The notes under the pieces: generated by a model
Databases searched by the model: none
What the model was told of the DNA's origin: nothing
What the model saw: only the letters and a program-made list of their open reading frames with translations
Shown here: one piece after another, positions 38,768-49,077 of the stretch
Layout: each line of letters begins with the position of its first letter
Position numbering within the stretch: position 1 is the first letter of the stretch
DNA from: UBA4742 sp963734965
GTDB taxonomy: Bacteria; Actinomycetota; Acidimicrobiia; Acidimicrobiales; Acidimicrobilacustridaceae
NCBI GenBank assembly: GCA_963734965.1
Contig: CAVTJK010000002.1
Coordinates: 1-64,000 of the forward strand
Length of the DNA stretch: 64,000 bases
Direction: 5' to 3'
Translations under genes and position numbers: made by a program

Positions 38768-39469
38768 AGGTTGGCGGCGAACCACGCGAGGGTGCGGGCC
38801 CAGCCGTCGGTGGCCGACGGCTCGTGGTAGGCGTCGCGGTCGTCGCAGTTGAATCCGTGACCGGCGTCGGGGTAGCGCACGATCTCGGTGCCGACCTTGG
38901 CCGTCGCCGCCGCGGCGCGCAGCGTCTCGACGTCGTCGACGGGGATGCCCTGGTCGAGGTCACCGAACAGGCCGAGCCACGGCGCCTGCAACTTGGGCGC
39001 CAGCTCGACGAGCGGGTCGAACCCGAACCGGCCCTGGGTCACGCCGCCGCCGTAGAAGGTGACGGCCGCCCCCAACGGCCGCTCGACGCCGGCCACCAGG
39101 GCGACGGTGCCGCCCATGCAGAACCCGACGATCCCGACCTGGGCCAGGGTGAACCCGAGCGACGCGAGGTGGTCGAAGGTGGCATCGAGGTCGGCGTGGA
39201 TGCCGGCTCGGCGGTGCAGCTCCTTCATCACCGGCATGACCGACTCGAAGTCGCCGTAGTCGAACACCGGCGAGCCCGGCGGTGGAACAGGCCGGCGCGA
39301 CCGCCACGTAGCCGGCCTCGGCCAGGCGACGCACGATCGATTCGATGTGGGTGGTCAGGCCGAACGCCTCCTGCACGACCAGCACCGCGCCCTTGGCGTC
39401 GGTGTCGGGCTCGGCCATGTAGGTCGGCATGTCCCCGTCGGTAGTGGAAAGCGAGATGGTTGTAGCCAT
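38761..39469 (-). CDS. Dienelactone hydrolase family protein (one frameshift)
   Basis: Alpha/beta hydrolase with a Cys nucleophile. MATTISLSTTDGDMPTYMAE, GAVLVVQEAFGLTTHIESIV (with the Glu of QEAFG), then after an indel near 39285 FDYGDFESVMPVMKELHRRA, VGIVGFCMGGTVALVAGVER (nucleophile elbow GFCMGG), LGLFGDLDQGIP (Asp) and EIVRYPDAGHGFNC (His). About 236 residues. TAGGTT lies 6 nt before the ATG. In vivo it may hydrolyse dienelactones or other small esters. Confidence 0.88.
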
Positions 39470-39537
39470 GGCACGAACCTATCCCTCCGCTGAGGACGGT
39501 GTCGGGCCGGGCGGCGAGGTCGGGCCCGAGGGTCGGA

Positions 39538-40014
39538 CTACTCCTGGACGAGCTCGATCAGGGTGCCGAACGCCGTCTTGGGATGCACGAAGGCGACGGT
39601 CGTGCCCCGCGATCCGGGGCGGGGTTCCTCGTCGATGACCCGACCGCCCTGGTCCTTGACCGCCTGGAGCGCGACGGCGCAGTCGGCCACCCGGTAGCCG
39701 ACGTGGTGCAGGCCTTCGCCCTTGCGCTCGAGGTACTTGGCCACGGGCGAGTCGTCGCGGGTGGGCGTGAGCAGCTGGATGTACGAGTCGGCCACCTTCA
39801 GCAGAGCCTCCTCGACGCCGTCGCTGTCGACGACCTCGCGATGGTCGACGAGGGCACCGAAGGTCTCGCGGTAGTAGTCGATGGCGGCGCCGAGGTCGTT
39901 CACGGCGATGGCGATGTGGTCGATCTCGGTCAGCAGGTCGTCGACCTGGGCCGATCCGGCCGCCACCTGGTCGGCGGCGTCGTCACCAGGCATGCGGGCA
40001 GTGAGTGGACTCAT
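39538..40014 (-). CDS. epi: Methylmalonyl-CoA / ethylmalonyl-CoA epimerase
   Basis: VOC-fold enzyme that interconverts 2R and 2S forms of methylmalonyl- and ethylmalonyl-CoA. ATG at 40014 follows GGAGGAAAC. 158 residues: LTEIDHIAIAVNDLGAAIDY (metal His), LLKVADSYIQLLTPTRDDSP, KGEGLHHVGYRVADCAVALQ (second His) and TAFGTLIELVQE (metal Glu). It lies 43 bp downstream of ccr on the same strand, which supports joint action with Ecm. Confidence 0.9.
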   Translation of the reverse strand: MSPLTARMPGDDAADQVAAGSAQVDDLLTEIDHIAIAVNDLGAAIDYYRETFGALVDHREVVDSDGVEEALLKVADSYIQLLTPTRDDSPVAKYLERKGEGLHHVGYRVADCAVALQAVKDQGGRVIDEEPRPGSRGTTVAFVHPKTAFGTLIELVQE

Positions 40015-40057
40015 GTTTCCTCCAGCCTCTCGGTCGAACCCATCGCCGGCCTCGCGG

Positions 40058-41399
40058 TCATGCGCCGTGGGTGCGAAACAGCGTGATCTTGTCCTCGCCG
40101 ACCTTGGCGCGGAACTCGGGATCGTCGATCCCGAGGCCTTCGTCGGGGGCCAGGCACAGCACGCCGATCTTGCCCTCGTGCAGGTTGTGGTGCACCTGGT
40201 AGGCGGCCTCACCCACCTCGTCGAGCGGGTACACCGACGACAGGATGGGTTGGATCTTGCCCTGGCGGATCAGATCGTTGGCCGCCCAGGCCTCGGCGTA
40301 GTTGGCGAAGTGCGAGCTGATGATGCGCTTGAGCTTCATCCAGAGGTGGCGGTTGTCGTACTCGATCATGTAGCCGCTGGTCGCGGCACACGTGACGATC
40401 TTGCCGCCGCGGGCGGCGACGAACACCGAAGCCCCGAAGGTCTGGCGGCCGGGATGCTCGAACACGATCTCGGGATCGCGTCCGATCAGGCCCCGCACGT
40501 CCTTGCCGAGGCGGCGCCACTCGCTCTCGTCCTGGTGGAACTCGTCGGACCAGAACTGGTAGCCGGCGGCCTTGCGGTCGATGACCGCCTCGCACCCGAG
40601 GGCGCGCGAAGATGTCGCCCTTCTCGGCCGACGAGACGACCCCGACCGGCGTGCCGCCCCCGTTGAGGACGTACTGCACGGCGTACCCACCGAGCCCGCC
40701 GGTGGCCCCCCAGATCAGCACGGCGTCGCCCTGCTTCATGCCGCCGGCGTTGGCGCTCACCAGCATGCGGTAGCTGGTCGAGTTGCAGAGGGCGTTGACG
40801 GCCGCTTCCTCCCACGAGAGATGGGCCGGCTTGGGCATCAACTGGTTGGCCTTGGCCACGGCCAGCTCGGCCAGTCCGCCGTAGTTGGTCTCGAAGCCCC
40901 AGATCCGCTGGTTCGACGCGAGCATCGAGTCGTTGTGCGAGCTCGGATCCTGATCGTCGACGTAGTTGCAGTGGACGACGACCCGGTCGCCGACCTTCCA
41001 GTTGCGCACGGCCGACCCGACTCGCAGCACGACGCCTGACGCGTCCGACCCGACGACGTGGAAGGGCTGGTCGTGGCGGGCTCCCCACTGGCTCTCCTTG
41101 CCCAGGCGCTTGAGGAAGCCGAAGGTGGGAAGCGGCTCGAAGATCGAGGTCCACACCGTGTTGAAGTTGATCGAGCTGGCCATGACGGCGATGACGGCCT
41201 CGTCGGGGGCGAGCTCGGGGAGGGCCACGTCCTGGACGTGGAGGCTCTTGCGGGGATCCTTGTCCGAGGACTCGAGCCCTTCGAACATGTCCTGCTCGGA
41301 GGCCAGCACCACCGCCGCCCGGTAGGAATCGGGCAGGGGAAGCGCAGCGAGCTCGTCGCCGGAGGCACCGGCCAGGATGGCGTCACGGATGGCGTGCAT
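40058..41399 (-). CDS. ccr: Crotonyl-CoA carboxylase/reductase (one frameshift)
   Basis: NADPH-dependent reductive carboxylation of crotonyl-CoA to ethylmalonyl-CoA, the defining step of the ethylmalonyl-CoA pathway. About 446 residues. SYRAAVVLASEQDMFEGLES, VMASSINFNTVWTSIFEPLP, HVVGSDASGVVLRVGSAVRN, VVVHCNYVDDQDPSSHNDSM, RIWGFETNYGGLAELAVAKA and the NADPH site VLIWGATGGLGGYAVQYVLN are all typical. After an indel near 40605: RDPEIVFEHPGRQTFGASVF and KIVTCAATSGYMIEYDNRHL. TACGTT lies 6 nt before the ATG, so the transcript is probably leaderless. Confidence 0.93.
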
Positions 41400-41582
41400 G
41401 GCGACAACGTAGTCGCACCGCCGAGCGGGTCACACAGTCGATCGGCGACCGTCGGCGACGGCCGTCGAGGGGCGGCGATCGGTGTCGGGGGGCAGGGCCG
41501 ATCGGCACGGGTGGGCGTGGTCGTCGGCCACACTGAGAAACCACATCGGCCACCGCGGGTGGAGGTGAGCCTGCTCATAGCG

Positions 41583-41611
41583 TTGAGCCGGTGGCCCCTG
41601 TGCTCTAGGAT
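41583..41611 (+). promoter_or_regulatory. Promoter of the DivIVA-like gene
   Basis: TTGAGC (41583-41588) and TAGGAT (41606-41611) are separated by 17 nt, a sigma-70-type arrangement, leading to a roughly 70-nt leader. The rest of 41400-41582 shows no gene. Confidence 0.4.
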
Positions 41612-41688
41612 CGGCCCATCCCGCCAGGCCCGGCCTGGTGCGAGAGACGTGTGGGGGGCTAAGCCCACATGAGGAGGTTCGGACCGTA

Positions 41689-42876
41689 GTGCGACTGACT
41701 CCCGAGGAGATCGAAGCGCGCCGGTTCCGACTGTCCCAGAACGGATATGACTGCGAGGCGGTGGACCGGTTCCTGGCCGACATCGCCGAGGCCCTCCGCT
41801 CACCCGCGGGGGTGGGGCCCGATCCCGACGAGTTCGGTCGGGTCGGACAAGAGATCGCCACCATCCTCCGCAACGCCCGCGACAGCGCCGGGGCCATCAA
41901 GGCCGAGGCCGAAGGCCATGCCGCCGCGGTGCGGTCACGGGCCGAAGCCGAGGCGGCCGATACCCGCAAGGCCGCCGCCGCCGACGTCGAGGCCATCCAC
42001 GCCGAAGTCCAGGCCGACGCCGACGCCCGCCTCGAGGAAGCCAACGCGCTGCTGAGCGAGGCTCGACAGAAGAGCGAGAACGCCCAGGCCGAGGGCGACG
42101 CCATCCGCGCCGCCGCCCGCGTCGACGCCGAGGTCGTCCGCACCGCCGCCGAGGCCGACGCCGAATCCACGCGCCAGGCACTGCAGGTCGAGCTCGACGC
42201 CCGACGCCAAGCGGCCCAGACCGAGATCGACGCCCGCGTGGCCGAGGCCCAGACCCAGGCGTCGGAGATCCGCGCCGAGGCCGACAGCCGGCTGGCCGAC
42301 GCCGCCGGGGCGGTGGCCCAGGCCGACCAGGAGGCCGCCGCCCGACTGGCCGAGGCCGAGCTCGAGGCGACGACCACGCTCGAGGCCGCCGCCCTGGATG
42401 CCGAACGCCGAGCCGGCGAGATCACCGCCGAGGCCAACCGCATGGCGGCCACGGCCAAGAAGAGCGAGCACGCGACCTACCAGCGGCTGCTGGGCCTGCG
42501 CGACGAGCTGCAGGTCGCCATCGACCGGTTGGCGACACGCGTCGCCGTCGAAGATCCCGGTGACGGCACCGATCCCGAGCCGGGTTCGGTCGTCGACCTG
42601 ACCAAGGCGCCGGCCGAGGTGCATCCACCCGAAGCCGGAGCTGAGGCCGTCGATCCCCAGGACGGGGGCGACGCCCCCGCCGAGTCATCGCCGACTGCTC
42701 AGCGCTCCACTGACGCCACCGTCGGCCCGACCGACCTCGATGCGGGCAAGTCAGGGAGTCCTGGCGACCCGCTGCTGCGCATGGTGCGAGCCGCAGTGGG
42801 CCGGGCCTCAGGCGCATCAGGGGCGTCGGCTGGCTCGCGGGGCGACCAACCCGACCAGGAAGCGTCGGCCTCCTGA
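41689..42876 (+). CDS. DivIVA-domain coiled-coil protein
   Basis: GTG at 41689, preceded by GAGGAGG, starts VRLTPEEIEARRFRLSQNGY and DCEAVDRFLADIAEAL, a DivIVA/GpsB-type N-terminal domain that binds membranes or polar partners. Residues about 60-270 are one long alanine- and glutamate-rich coiled coil. The C-terminal 100 residues are acidic, proline-rich and disordered. DivIVA-like proteins organise polar growth or septum placement in actinobacteria. This one is longer and more coiled than Wag31, so it may be a cytoskeletal scaffold (FilP/Scy-like). Confidence 0.7.
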   Translation: MRLTPEEIEARRFRLSQNGYDCEAVDRFLADIAEALRSPAGVGPDPDEFGRVGQEIATILRNARDSAGAIKAEAEGHAAAVRSRAEAEAADTRKAAAADVEAIHAEVQADADARLEEANALLSEARQKSENAQAEGDAIRAAARVDAEVVRTAAEADAESTRQALQVELDARRQAAQTEIDARVAEAQTQASEIRAEADSRLADAAGAVAQADQEAAARLAEAELEATTTLEAAALDAERRAGEITAEANRMAATAKKSEHATYQRLLGLRDELQVAIDRLATRVAVEDPGDGTDPEPGSVVDLTKAPAEVHPPEAGAEAVDPQDGGDAPAESSPTAQRSTDATVGPTDLDAGKSGSPGDPLLRMVRAAVGRASGASGASAGSRGDQPDQEASAS

Positions 42877-42898
42877 GCCCCGGTCCGGGCCGCTGCGC

Positions 42899-42929
42899 TT
42901 GACGCAGAACCTCGGTCGTTCCCTACACT
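42899..42929 (+). promoter_or_regulatory. Promoter of the thiolase gene
   Basis: TTGACG (42899-42904) and TACACT (42924-42929) are spaced 19 nt apart, slightly long for sigma-70, followed by a leader with GAAGGAG ahead of the ATG at 42996. Confidence 0.45.
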
Positions 42930-42995
42930 CCTCCCCACGACCGCCTCGGGGCTGACCCGATCCCAGGTCGCCCGACTCTGGAAGGAGCCCACCCA

Positions 42996-44177
<1,182 letters not shown>

Positions 44178-44265
44178 CTCGGGCTCGCCCGGGCCCACAG
44201 CCAATTCGGCGGCAGATGACCACCTCACAGGTGGCGATCTGCCGCCGCGACTGAACCGACCCGGC

Positions 44266-44874
44266 TCAGTCGTCTCCGACTTCTCGGCGGCCCTCGAGGG
44301 CGCGGCCGAGGGTCAGCTCGTCGGCGTACTCGAGGTCGCCGCCGACGGGCAGGCCGCTGGCGATGCGGGTGACCTTCAGCCCGAGCGGCTTGAGCAGCCG
44401 GCTGAGGTACATGGCGGTGGCTTCGCCCTCGAGGTTGGGGTTGGTGCAGAGGATGATCTCGGTCACGCCCTCGTCCTCGAGGCGCGCCAGCAGCTCGCGC
44501 ACCCGGAGCTGATCGGGACCGATGCCCTCGATCGGGCTGATCGCCCCCTGCAGCACGTGGTAGCGGCCCCGGAACTCGCCGGTCTTCTCGACCGACACGA
44601 TGTCGCGAGACTCCTCGACGACGCAGATCACCGTCGAGTCACGGCGCGAGTCGGTGCAGATCGAGCACTCGCCGCCCTCGGCGATGTTGAAGCAGGTCGT
44701 GCAGAAGGTGACCCGCTCCTTGGCCTCGGTGATGGCCCGAGCCAACCGGGCGGCATCGGCCGCCGGCAGCTTGAGCAGGTGGAAGGCGATGCGCTGGGCC
44801 GACTTGGGCCCGACGCCCGGCAGCCGACCGAGCTCGTCGATGAGGTCCTGCACCGGCGGGGCGTAGTTGCTCAC
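44266..44874 (-). CDS. recR: Recombination protein RecR
   Basis: RecR helps load RecA at gaps with RecO/RecF. 202 residues: a helix-hairpin-helix start LIDELGRLPGVGPKSAQRIA, a zinc finger FCTTCFNIAEGGECSICTD, and a Toprim domain ICVVEESRDIVSVEKTGEFR, GRYHVLQGAISPIEGIGPDQ and LCTNPNLEGEATAMYLSRLL. Overlaps the upstream YbaB-like gene by 4 bp, in the conserved order dnaX, ybaB, recR. Confidence 0.96.
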   Translation of the reverse strand: MSNYAPPVQDLIDELGRLPGVGPKSAQRIAFHLLKLPAADAARLARAITEAKERVTFCTTCFNIAEGGECSICTDSRRDSTVICVVEESRDIVSVEKTGEFRGRYHVLQGAISPIEGIGPDQLRVRELLARLEDEGVTEIILCTNPNLEGEATAMYLSRLLKPLGLKVTRIASGLPVGGDLEYADELTLGRALEGRREVGDD

Positions 44875-45369
44875 CGCCGCCCGTCTCCGGCTCCGTCGTC
44901 ATCCTCGTCGTCGTCCATCTCGTGGACGTCGATCACGCCGGCCTCGAGCGGCGAGCCGCCCCCCAGTCCGAGGGCACCGGTGAGCGAGCCGAGGTCGAGG
45001 CCGCCCATCGAGTCCTGTTGAAGTCGGCCGATCTGGTCCATGGCGTCGTTGAGGGCAGCCAGCACGAGGTCGGCCAACAACTCGACGTCGTCGGGATCGA
45101 CGGCCTCGGGCGCGATGGTGACCGACTCGAACACCATGGCGCCGTTGACGCGGATCTTGACGGCGCCGCCCCCGGCATGGCCTTCGACCACGGCCTCGGC
45201 CGCGGTCGCCTGGGCGTCGAGCAGGTGCTGTTGCATCTCCATGGCCTGCTCGAGCAGCGAGCCCATGTCGAAGCCGCCGGCGAAGGGGTTGGCCTCGCCG
45301 GTCTCGTCGAGGATCGTCATCGCCGTCGGACGCGTCGGGGTGGGACGGGTCAACCGGTAGGTCGCTCAT
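44871..45369 (-). CDS. YbaB/EbfC-like nucleoid-associated protein
   Basis: Between dnaX and recR, the usual place for YbaB. The readable core begins MTILDETGEANPFAGGFDMG, then LLEQAMEMQQHLLDAQATAA, EGHAGGGAVKIRVNGAMVFE, SVTIAPEAVDPDDVELLADL and VLAALNDAMDQIGRLQQDSM, matching the family. A GGAG site favours a start at 45369 (MSDLPVDPSHP), which needs a single indel near 45325; otherwise ATG at 45320. The C-terminal tail is unusually acidic. Confidence 0.85.
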
Positions 45370-45414
45370 GCGGGCTCCGAGATCGGGATCGGCTTCGGGA
45401 TCGAGGTCGACAGG

Positions 45415-47284
45415 TCAACCCTCGTCGACCAGTTCGGCACCGGGAAAGAGCTCGCGGACCCGCTCGACCGACGAGGTGGCCACATCGGTGGCGTCGGTGA
45501 GCTGGGTCAGATCCACGTCGTCGTCATCGGCCGGATCGGGAGGTGCCGGCCTCGGCCAGAACCGATGGTGCCGGCGCGTCGTCGACCACGACCTTGAGCG
45601 GGACGGGTCGACCGAAGTGGGCGGCCAGCGCCCCTTCGACCTCAGGCCGGCACTCGTCGCAGCGCCGGGCGTGGTGGGCGTTGGGCAGACCGAACACGGC
45701 GGTTCCGTCGTCCACGCTCATGAAGCGGCCGGCGGCGAAGCGGCTCTTGGCCCGCTGCGACAACGACGAAAGGATCGAGTCGCCCCACGCCAGGGTCAGC
45801 TCGTCGCGCGACGGCAGGGTGCCCGGCGCTGCGGCCGGGGCGGAACGCTCCGACGCCGTGGGCGGAGCCGCCGGCGAGGCGGGAGCGGTAGGCGTGGCCG
45901 CCGGTGCTGGTTCGGGTTCGACCGGCGGGCGACGGGGCGCAGCCGAGCGCGAGCCCGTCGTCGCCCGTTCGCGCTTGCGGGCCTGCAGAGCCTCGCGGGC
46001 GCCGGCGGCGGGCCGGGCGTCTCCGGCGGGTGCGTCCGCCGAGGCCTCGATCGGTGCTGGGCCGTCGTCCTCCTGCCGGGTCGCCGGTGGCGCCTCCGGG
46101 GCCGCGGGCGCCGCCGCGTCGGTCGGGCGCTCCCGACTGGGGGCCGGTGCCGTCGGGGCGGGTGCCGCCGGGGCGGCGGCGGGCGGGGTCCCGCCTCGTT
46201 CGAGGCGCGCCACGCGGTCGGTCAGGGCGCTGAGCGACGTGTCCGCATCCGGCCGGGTCAGCCGCACCAGCGCCACCTCGAGCGGTATGCGCTGATCGGG
46301 CGCGTCCTGGATCCCGACGAAGGCCTCGCCGAGGACCTCGAGGGCGCGGGTCGCGCCGGCCGGCCCGAGGCGCTCGGCCTGGGCCATGACCCGTTCGCGA
46401 TCGGCCTCGGGCAGCCGGGTGAGGTCCATCTTCATGGCCGAGAGGAACACGTCGCGCAGCCGCGAGATCAGCTGCTCGCCGAGCAGGCGCGGACTGCGCC
46501 CTGAATCCATGGCCTTCTCGACGGCGATGAGGGCTCGACCCGTGTCGCGATCGCACAGCGCCTCGACCAGCTCGTCGAGGGCGTCGCCGTCGTCGGGCAG
46601 CCCGCCCGACACCACCACCTGGTCGAGGGCCGACTCCATGTCGCGGGCCGAGCCGGCGCCCACCCGCACCACGTAGTCGACGGCGCCGGGCGGGACCTCG
46701 AGTCCGGCGTCGTCGATGATGTAGTTGGCCAGCTCGGTCAGCTCGTCGGCCGAGAGCAGGTGCAGCTCGTAGTGCTGGGTGCGGCTGCGGATCGTGGGCA
46801 GCACCTTCTGCGGGTCGGTCGTGGCCAGCACGAACACGACGTGGGCCGGCGTCTCTTCGAGCGTCTTCAACAGCGCGTTCGACGCCGCCGTCGACAGCAT
46901 GTGGACCTCGTCGAGGATGTACACCTTGGTGCGCCCGGCCGTGCCCATCGCCGTCTTGGTGATGAGGTCACGGATGGCCTCGACGCCGTTGTTCGAGGCG
47001 GCGTCGAGCTCGTGGACGTCGAACGATGTGCCGTTCTCGATGGCCACACACGAGTCGCACACCCCGTCGGGCTCGGCGTCGACCGGGTTGGTGCAGTTGA
47101 GGACCTTGGCCAGGATGCGGGCGGTCGAGGTCTTGCCCGTGCCCCGCGGTCCGCTGAACAGGTAGGCGTGGGCCACCCGATCGCCGCGGACGGCGTTCTG
47201 GAGGCCGGCCACGAGGTGCTCCTGGCCGCGCAGCTCCGAGAACTTCTGCGGGCGGTAGCGGCGGTAGAGCGACTGATAGGCCAT
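45415..47284 (-). CDS. dnaX: DNA polymerase III subunits gamma and tau
   Basis: Clamp-loader ATPase. MAYQSLYRRYRPQKFSELRG, Walker A AYLFSGPRGTGKTSTARILA, a zinc module with Cys in VLNCTNPVDAEPDGVCDSC, Walker B VYILDEVHMLSTAASNALLK, sensor FVLATTDPQKVLPTIRSRTQ, and domain III. Then comes a 130-residue Ala/Pro-rich linker (about 350-480) and a tau-specific C-terminus SRDELTLAWGDSILSSLSQR, QRAKSRFAAGRFMSVDDGTA. An indel near 45540 hides the last residues VRELFPGAELVDEG. About 620 residues. Confidence 0.95.
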
Positions 47285-47345
47285 CGGCGCCCGAGCCTAC
47301 CGGCGACGACGGCCCCGAGGAACGGCCGGCTTCGGGCGGCGCGGA

Positions 47346-47483
47346 GAACCCGCTCCCCCATGTGATGGTCAGGCGATCTGCGGCACACATCGGGTTCCGC
47401 TGAGAGCTGCTGCCTCCCGGCCCTGACTCGGTTCACGGATCGATGTTGCACAGGACCCGACCATCACATGCGAGAGCGGGTTC
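47346..47483. repeat. 25-bp imperfect inverted repeat enclosing 88 bp beside tRNA-Ser
   Basis: GAACCCGCTC-CCCCATGTGATGGTC (47346-47370) and its near reverse complement at 47459-47483 match at 22 of 25 positions. The 138-bp unit contains no gene and could be a MITE-like element or a long stem-loop. No target-site duplication was found. The remaining 47285-47562 bases hold nothing else I recognise. Confidence 0.7.
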
Positions 47484-47562
47484 ACCGACACGATAGCCTG
47501 AGCGACCGCACTCCCGTCCGGCACGCCTTGGTCGTGGCCCGGCCGGGCGTGCCAGCACCCCT

Positions 47563-47650
47563 GGAGGGATGCGAGAGCGGCCGAATCGGCACGCTTGGAA
47601 AGCGTGTGTGGGGCAACCCACCGTGGGTTCGAATCCCACTCCCTCCGCCA
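47563..47650 (+). tRNA. tRNA-Ser(GGA), CCA encoded
   Basis: The acceptor GGAGGGA pairs with TCCCTCC. The anticodon arm CGCTTGGAAAGCG has GGA at 47597-47599 (serine, codon UCC). A long variable arm and TTCGAATC in the T loop are as expected for a class II tRNA, and CCA is encoded at 47648-47650. Confidence 0.96.
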
Positions 47651-47730
47651 CTTGGCCATCGCGCGAGACCGAGGGACGCGCCCGGCGGCGCCGCCAACCA
47701 TTGCCACCTGGTCGCCCCTAGCGTCGGATC

Positions 47731-48315
47731 GTGCTCGCGACCGCCGCCCCACCGCCCACGGCGAAGGCACTGCTCATCGCAACCGCGATCGTCTGGCTCG
47801 TGTTCGAGCTGCGCCAGAGCGCCAACCACCGCGTCGAAGCGACCGTTGCGGACCAGGGCAGCCGCCCCGTCCTGCGCATCTCGATGGGCGTCGGCGCCAT
47901 CGGTGCGATCGTCCTGTCCAATGCCGTGCCCGCGGCCCAGATCACCAACCGCGCCGTCACCGCCTGGGTAGGACTCGTCGTGTTGTGGTGCGGCATCGCC
48001 CTTCGGCTGTGGAGCTTCCACACGCTCGGCCGATACTTCACCTTCACCGTCCAGACCAGCGGTGATCAGCCGGTCATCACCGACGGTCCGTACCGCTGGA
48101 TCCGCCATCCCAGCTACGCCGGCGTGCTGCTCGCCGTCATCGGCGTCGGCCTCTTCATCGGGAACTGGCTGTCACTGGCGGCCTTGACCGTCGCGGTCGT
48201 CGTCGGCCTCGTCAACCGCATCCGCATCGAGGAACAGGCCCTGCTGGCCGATCTGGGCGACCGCTACCGCGACTACGCGGCCACGCACAAGCGCCTCATC
48301 CCCTACGTCTGGTAG
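47731..48315 (+). CDS. Isoprenylcysteine carboxyl methyltransferase (ICMT) family protein
   Basis: Integral-membrane methyltransferase-like protein, 194 residues. Four or five helices (ALLIATAIVWLVFELRQSAN, AWVGLVVLWCGIALRLWSFH) and the C-terminal SAM pocket TDGPYRWIRHPSYAGVLLAV, RIRIEEQALLADLGDRYRDY. The RHPxYxG and EE motifs are characteristic. TAGCGT ends 6 nt before the GTG, suggesting a leaderless start. Substrates of bacterial ICMT homologues are mostly unknown. Confidence 0.88.
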   Translation: MLATAAPPPTAKALLIATAIVWLVFELRQSANHRVEATVADQGSRPVLRISMGVGAIGAIVLSNAVPAAQITNRAVTAWVGLVVLWCGIALRLWSFHTLGRYFTFTVQTSGDQPVITDGPYRWIRHPSYAGVLLAVIGVGLFIGNWLSLAALTVAVVVGLVNRIRIEEQALLADLGDRYRDYAATHKRLIPYVW

Positions 48316-48353
48316 CCCGACACGGGTCTCTCCGCCTCAACCGCGGACGAACT

Positions 48354-48954
48354 TCAGGCACGCGGCCCGCGGGCGCCGAGGATCTGCCACGAGAGCGAGA
48401 AGAGCCGGGCCCGGAGCGTCTCGTCGTCGAGGTCGGCGACGAGAGGATGGGTGACCGCACCACCGATGGCCGCCGACACCATGGCCGCGCGCACCCGGGC
48501 ATCGGCGTCGGTGTCGCCGCCGGTCAGCACGGCCGACAACCGATCCATCAGCTCACGGAACGGCTCGTGCTTCGCGAGGAGGCGGACGACGACCGGATCG
48601 TGCTGGACGGCGCTCACCATGGTGCGACGCTCGACGGCCAGGTCGATCACCTGGGCCAGCACCAGCTCACGTCCCCGCTGGACGTCCTCGGCGTTCTCGG
48701 CCGCGTCGAGAGTTGTTTCCAGCTTGACCAGCTCGACCTCGATGGCGGCGAGGACGATGTCCTCCTTGACGGGGAACTGGTGATAGACGGCCGCCTTGGT
48801 GACCCCGAGCGTGTCGGCGATCATCTGCAGCGACGTGCCGTTGACCCCGTGCTCGGCCGAACAGGTCAAGGGCGGCGGCGATGATGCGGGTCTGCGCCTC
48901 GCTCCGCGGGATCGAGGCCAGGCGATGCGAGGTCGAGGCGGGCGGGGAGCTCAC
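48354..48954 (-). CDS. TetR family transcriptional repressor (one frameshift)
   Basis: GTG at 48954 begins VSSPPASTSHRLASIPRSEA and QTRIIAAALDLF. After an indel near 48865 the helix-turn-helix reads GTSLQMIADTLGVTKAAVYH with QFPVKEDIVLAAIEV. The ligand domain spans about 130 residues (LAQVIDLAVERRTMVSAVQH, MVSAAIGGAVTHPLVADLDD). TACTGT lies 7 nt upstream, next to two palindromic operators, so it is probably autoregulated and controls the divergent gene at 49078. Confidence 0.88.
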
Positions 48955-48965
48955 CGCGGTGACAG

Positions 48966-49001
48966 TAGCCGATCGGCTTGTGCTGGCTAGCCGATCGGCT
49001 A
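48966..49001. promoter_or_regulatory. Tandem TetR operators between divergent genes
   Basis: TAGCCGATCGGCT (48966-48978) and TAGCCGATCGGCTA (48988-49001) are two copies of one palindrome, centres 22 bp apart, two helical turns. They overlap the TACTGT -10 region of tetR and the TATCCT -10 candidate (49000-49005) of the rightward gene. Confidence 0.75.
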
Positions 49002-49077
49002 TCCTGCCCGCAGGAGCGACCGACCGACCGCCGCGGCTGGGCCGTCGGGCACGATCGCCGACCACCGACGGGGGAGC

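Noticed and set aside
41430..42458. Long serine/alanine-rich frame on the minus strand
   Set aside because: It is antisense to the coiled-coil gene at 41689-42876 and shows only the mirrored alanine-rich composition.
47346..47650. tRNA-Ser with the adjacent inverted repeat as an integrated-element attachment site
   Set aside because: No integrase gene and no duplicated tRNA 3' end were found within the window.
47433..47651. Open frame antisense to tRNA-Ser, reading GVGFEPTVGCPTHAF
   Set aside because: It is the known spurious translation of the reverse complement of a tRNA-Ser gene.
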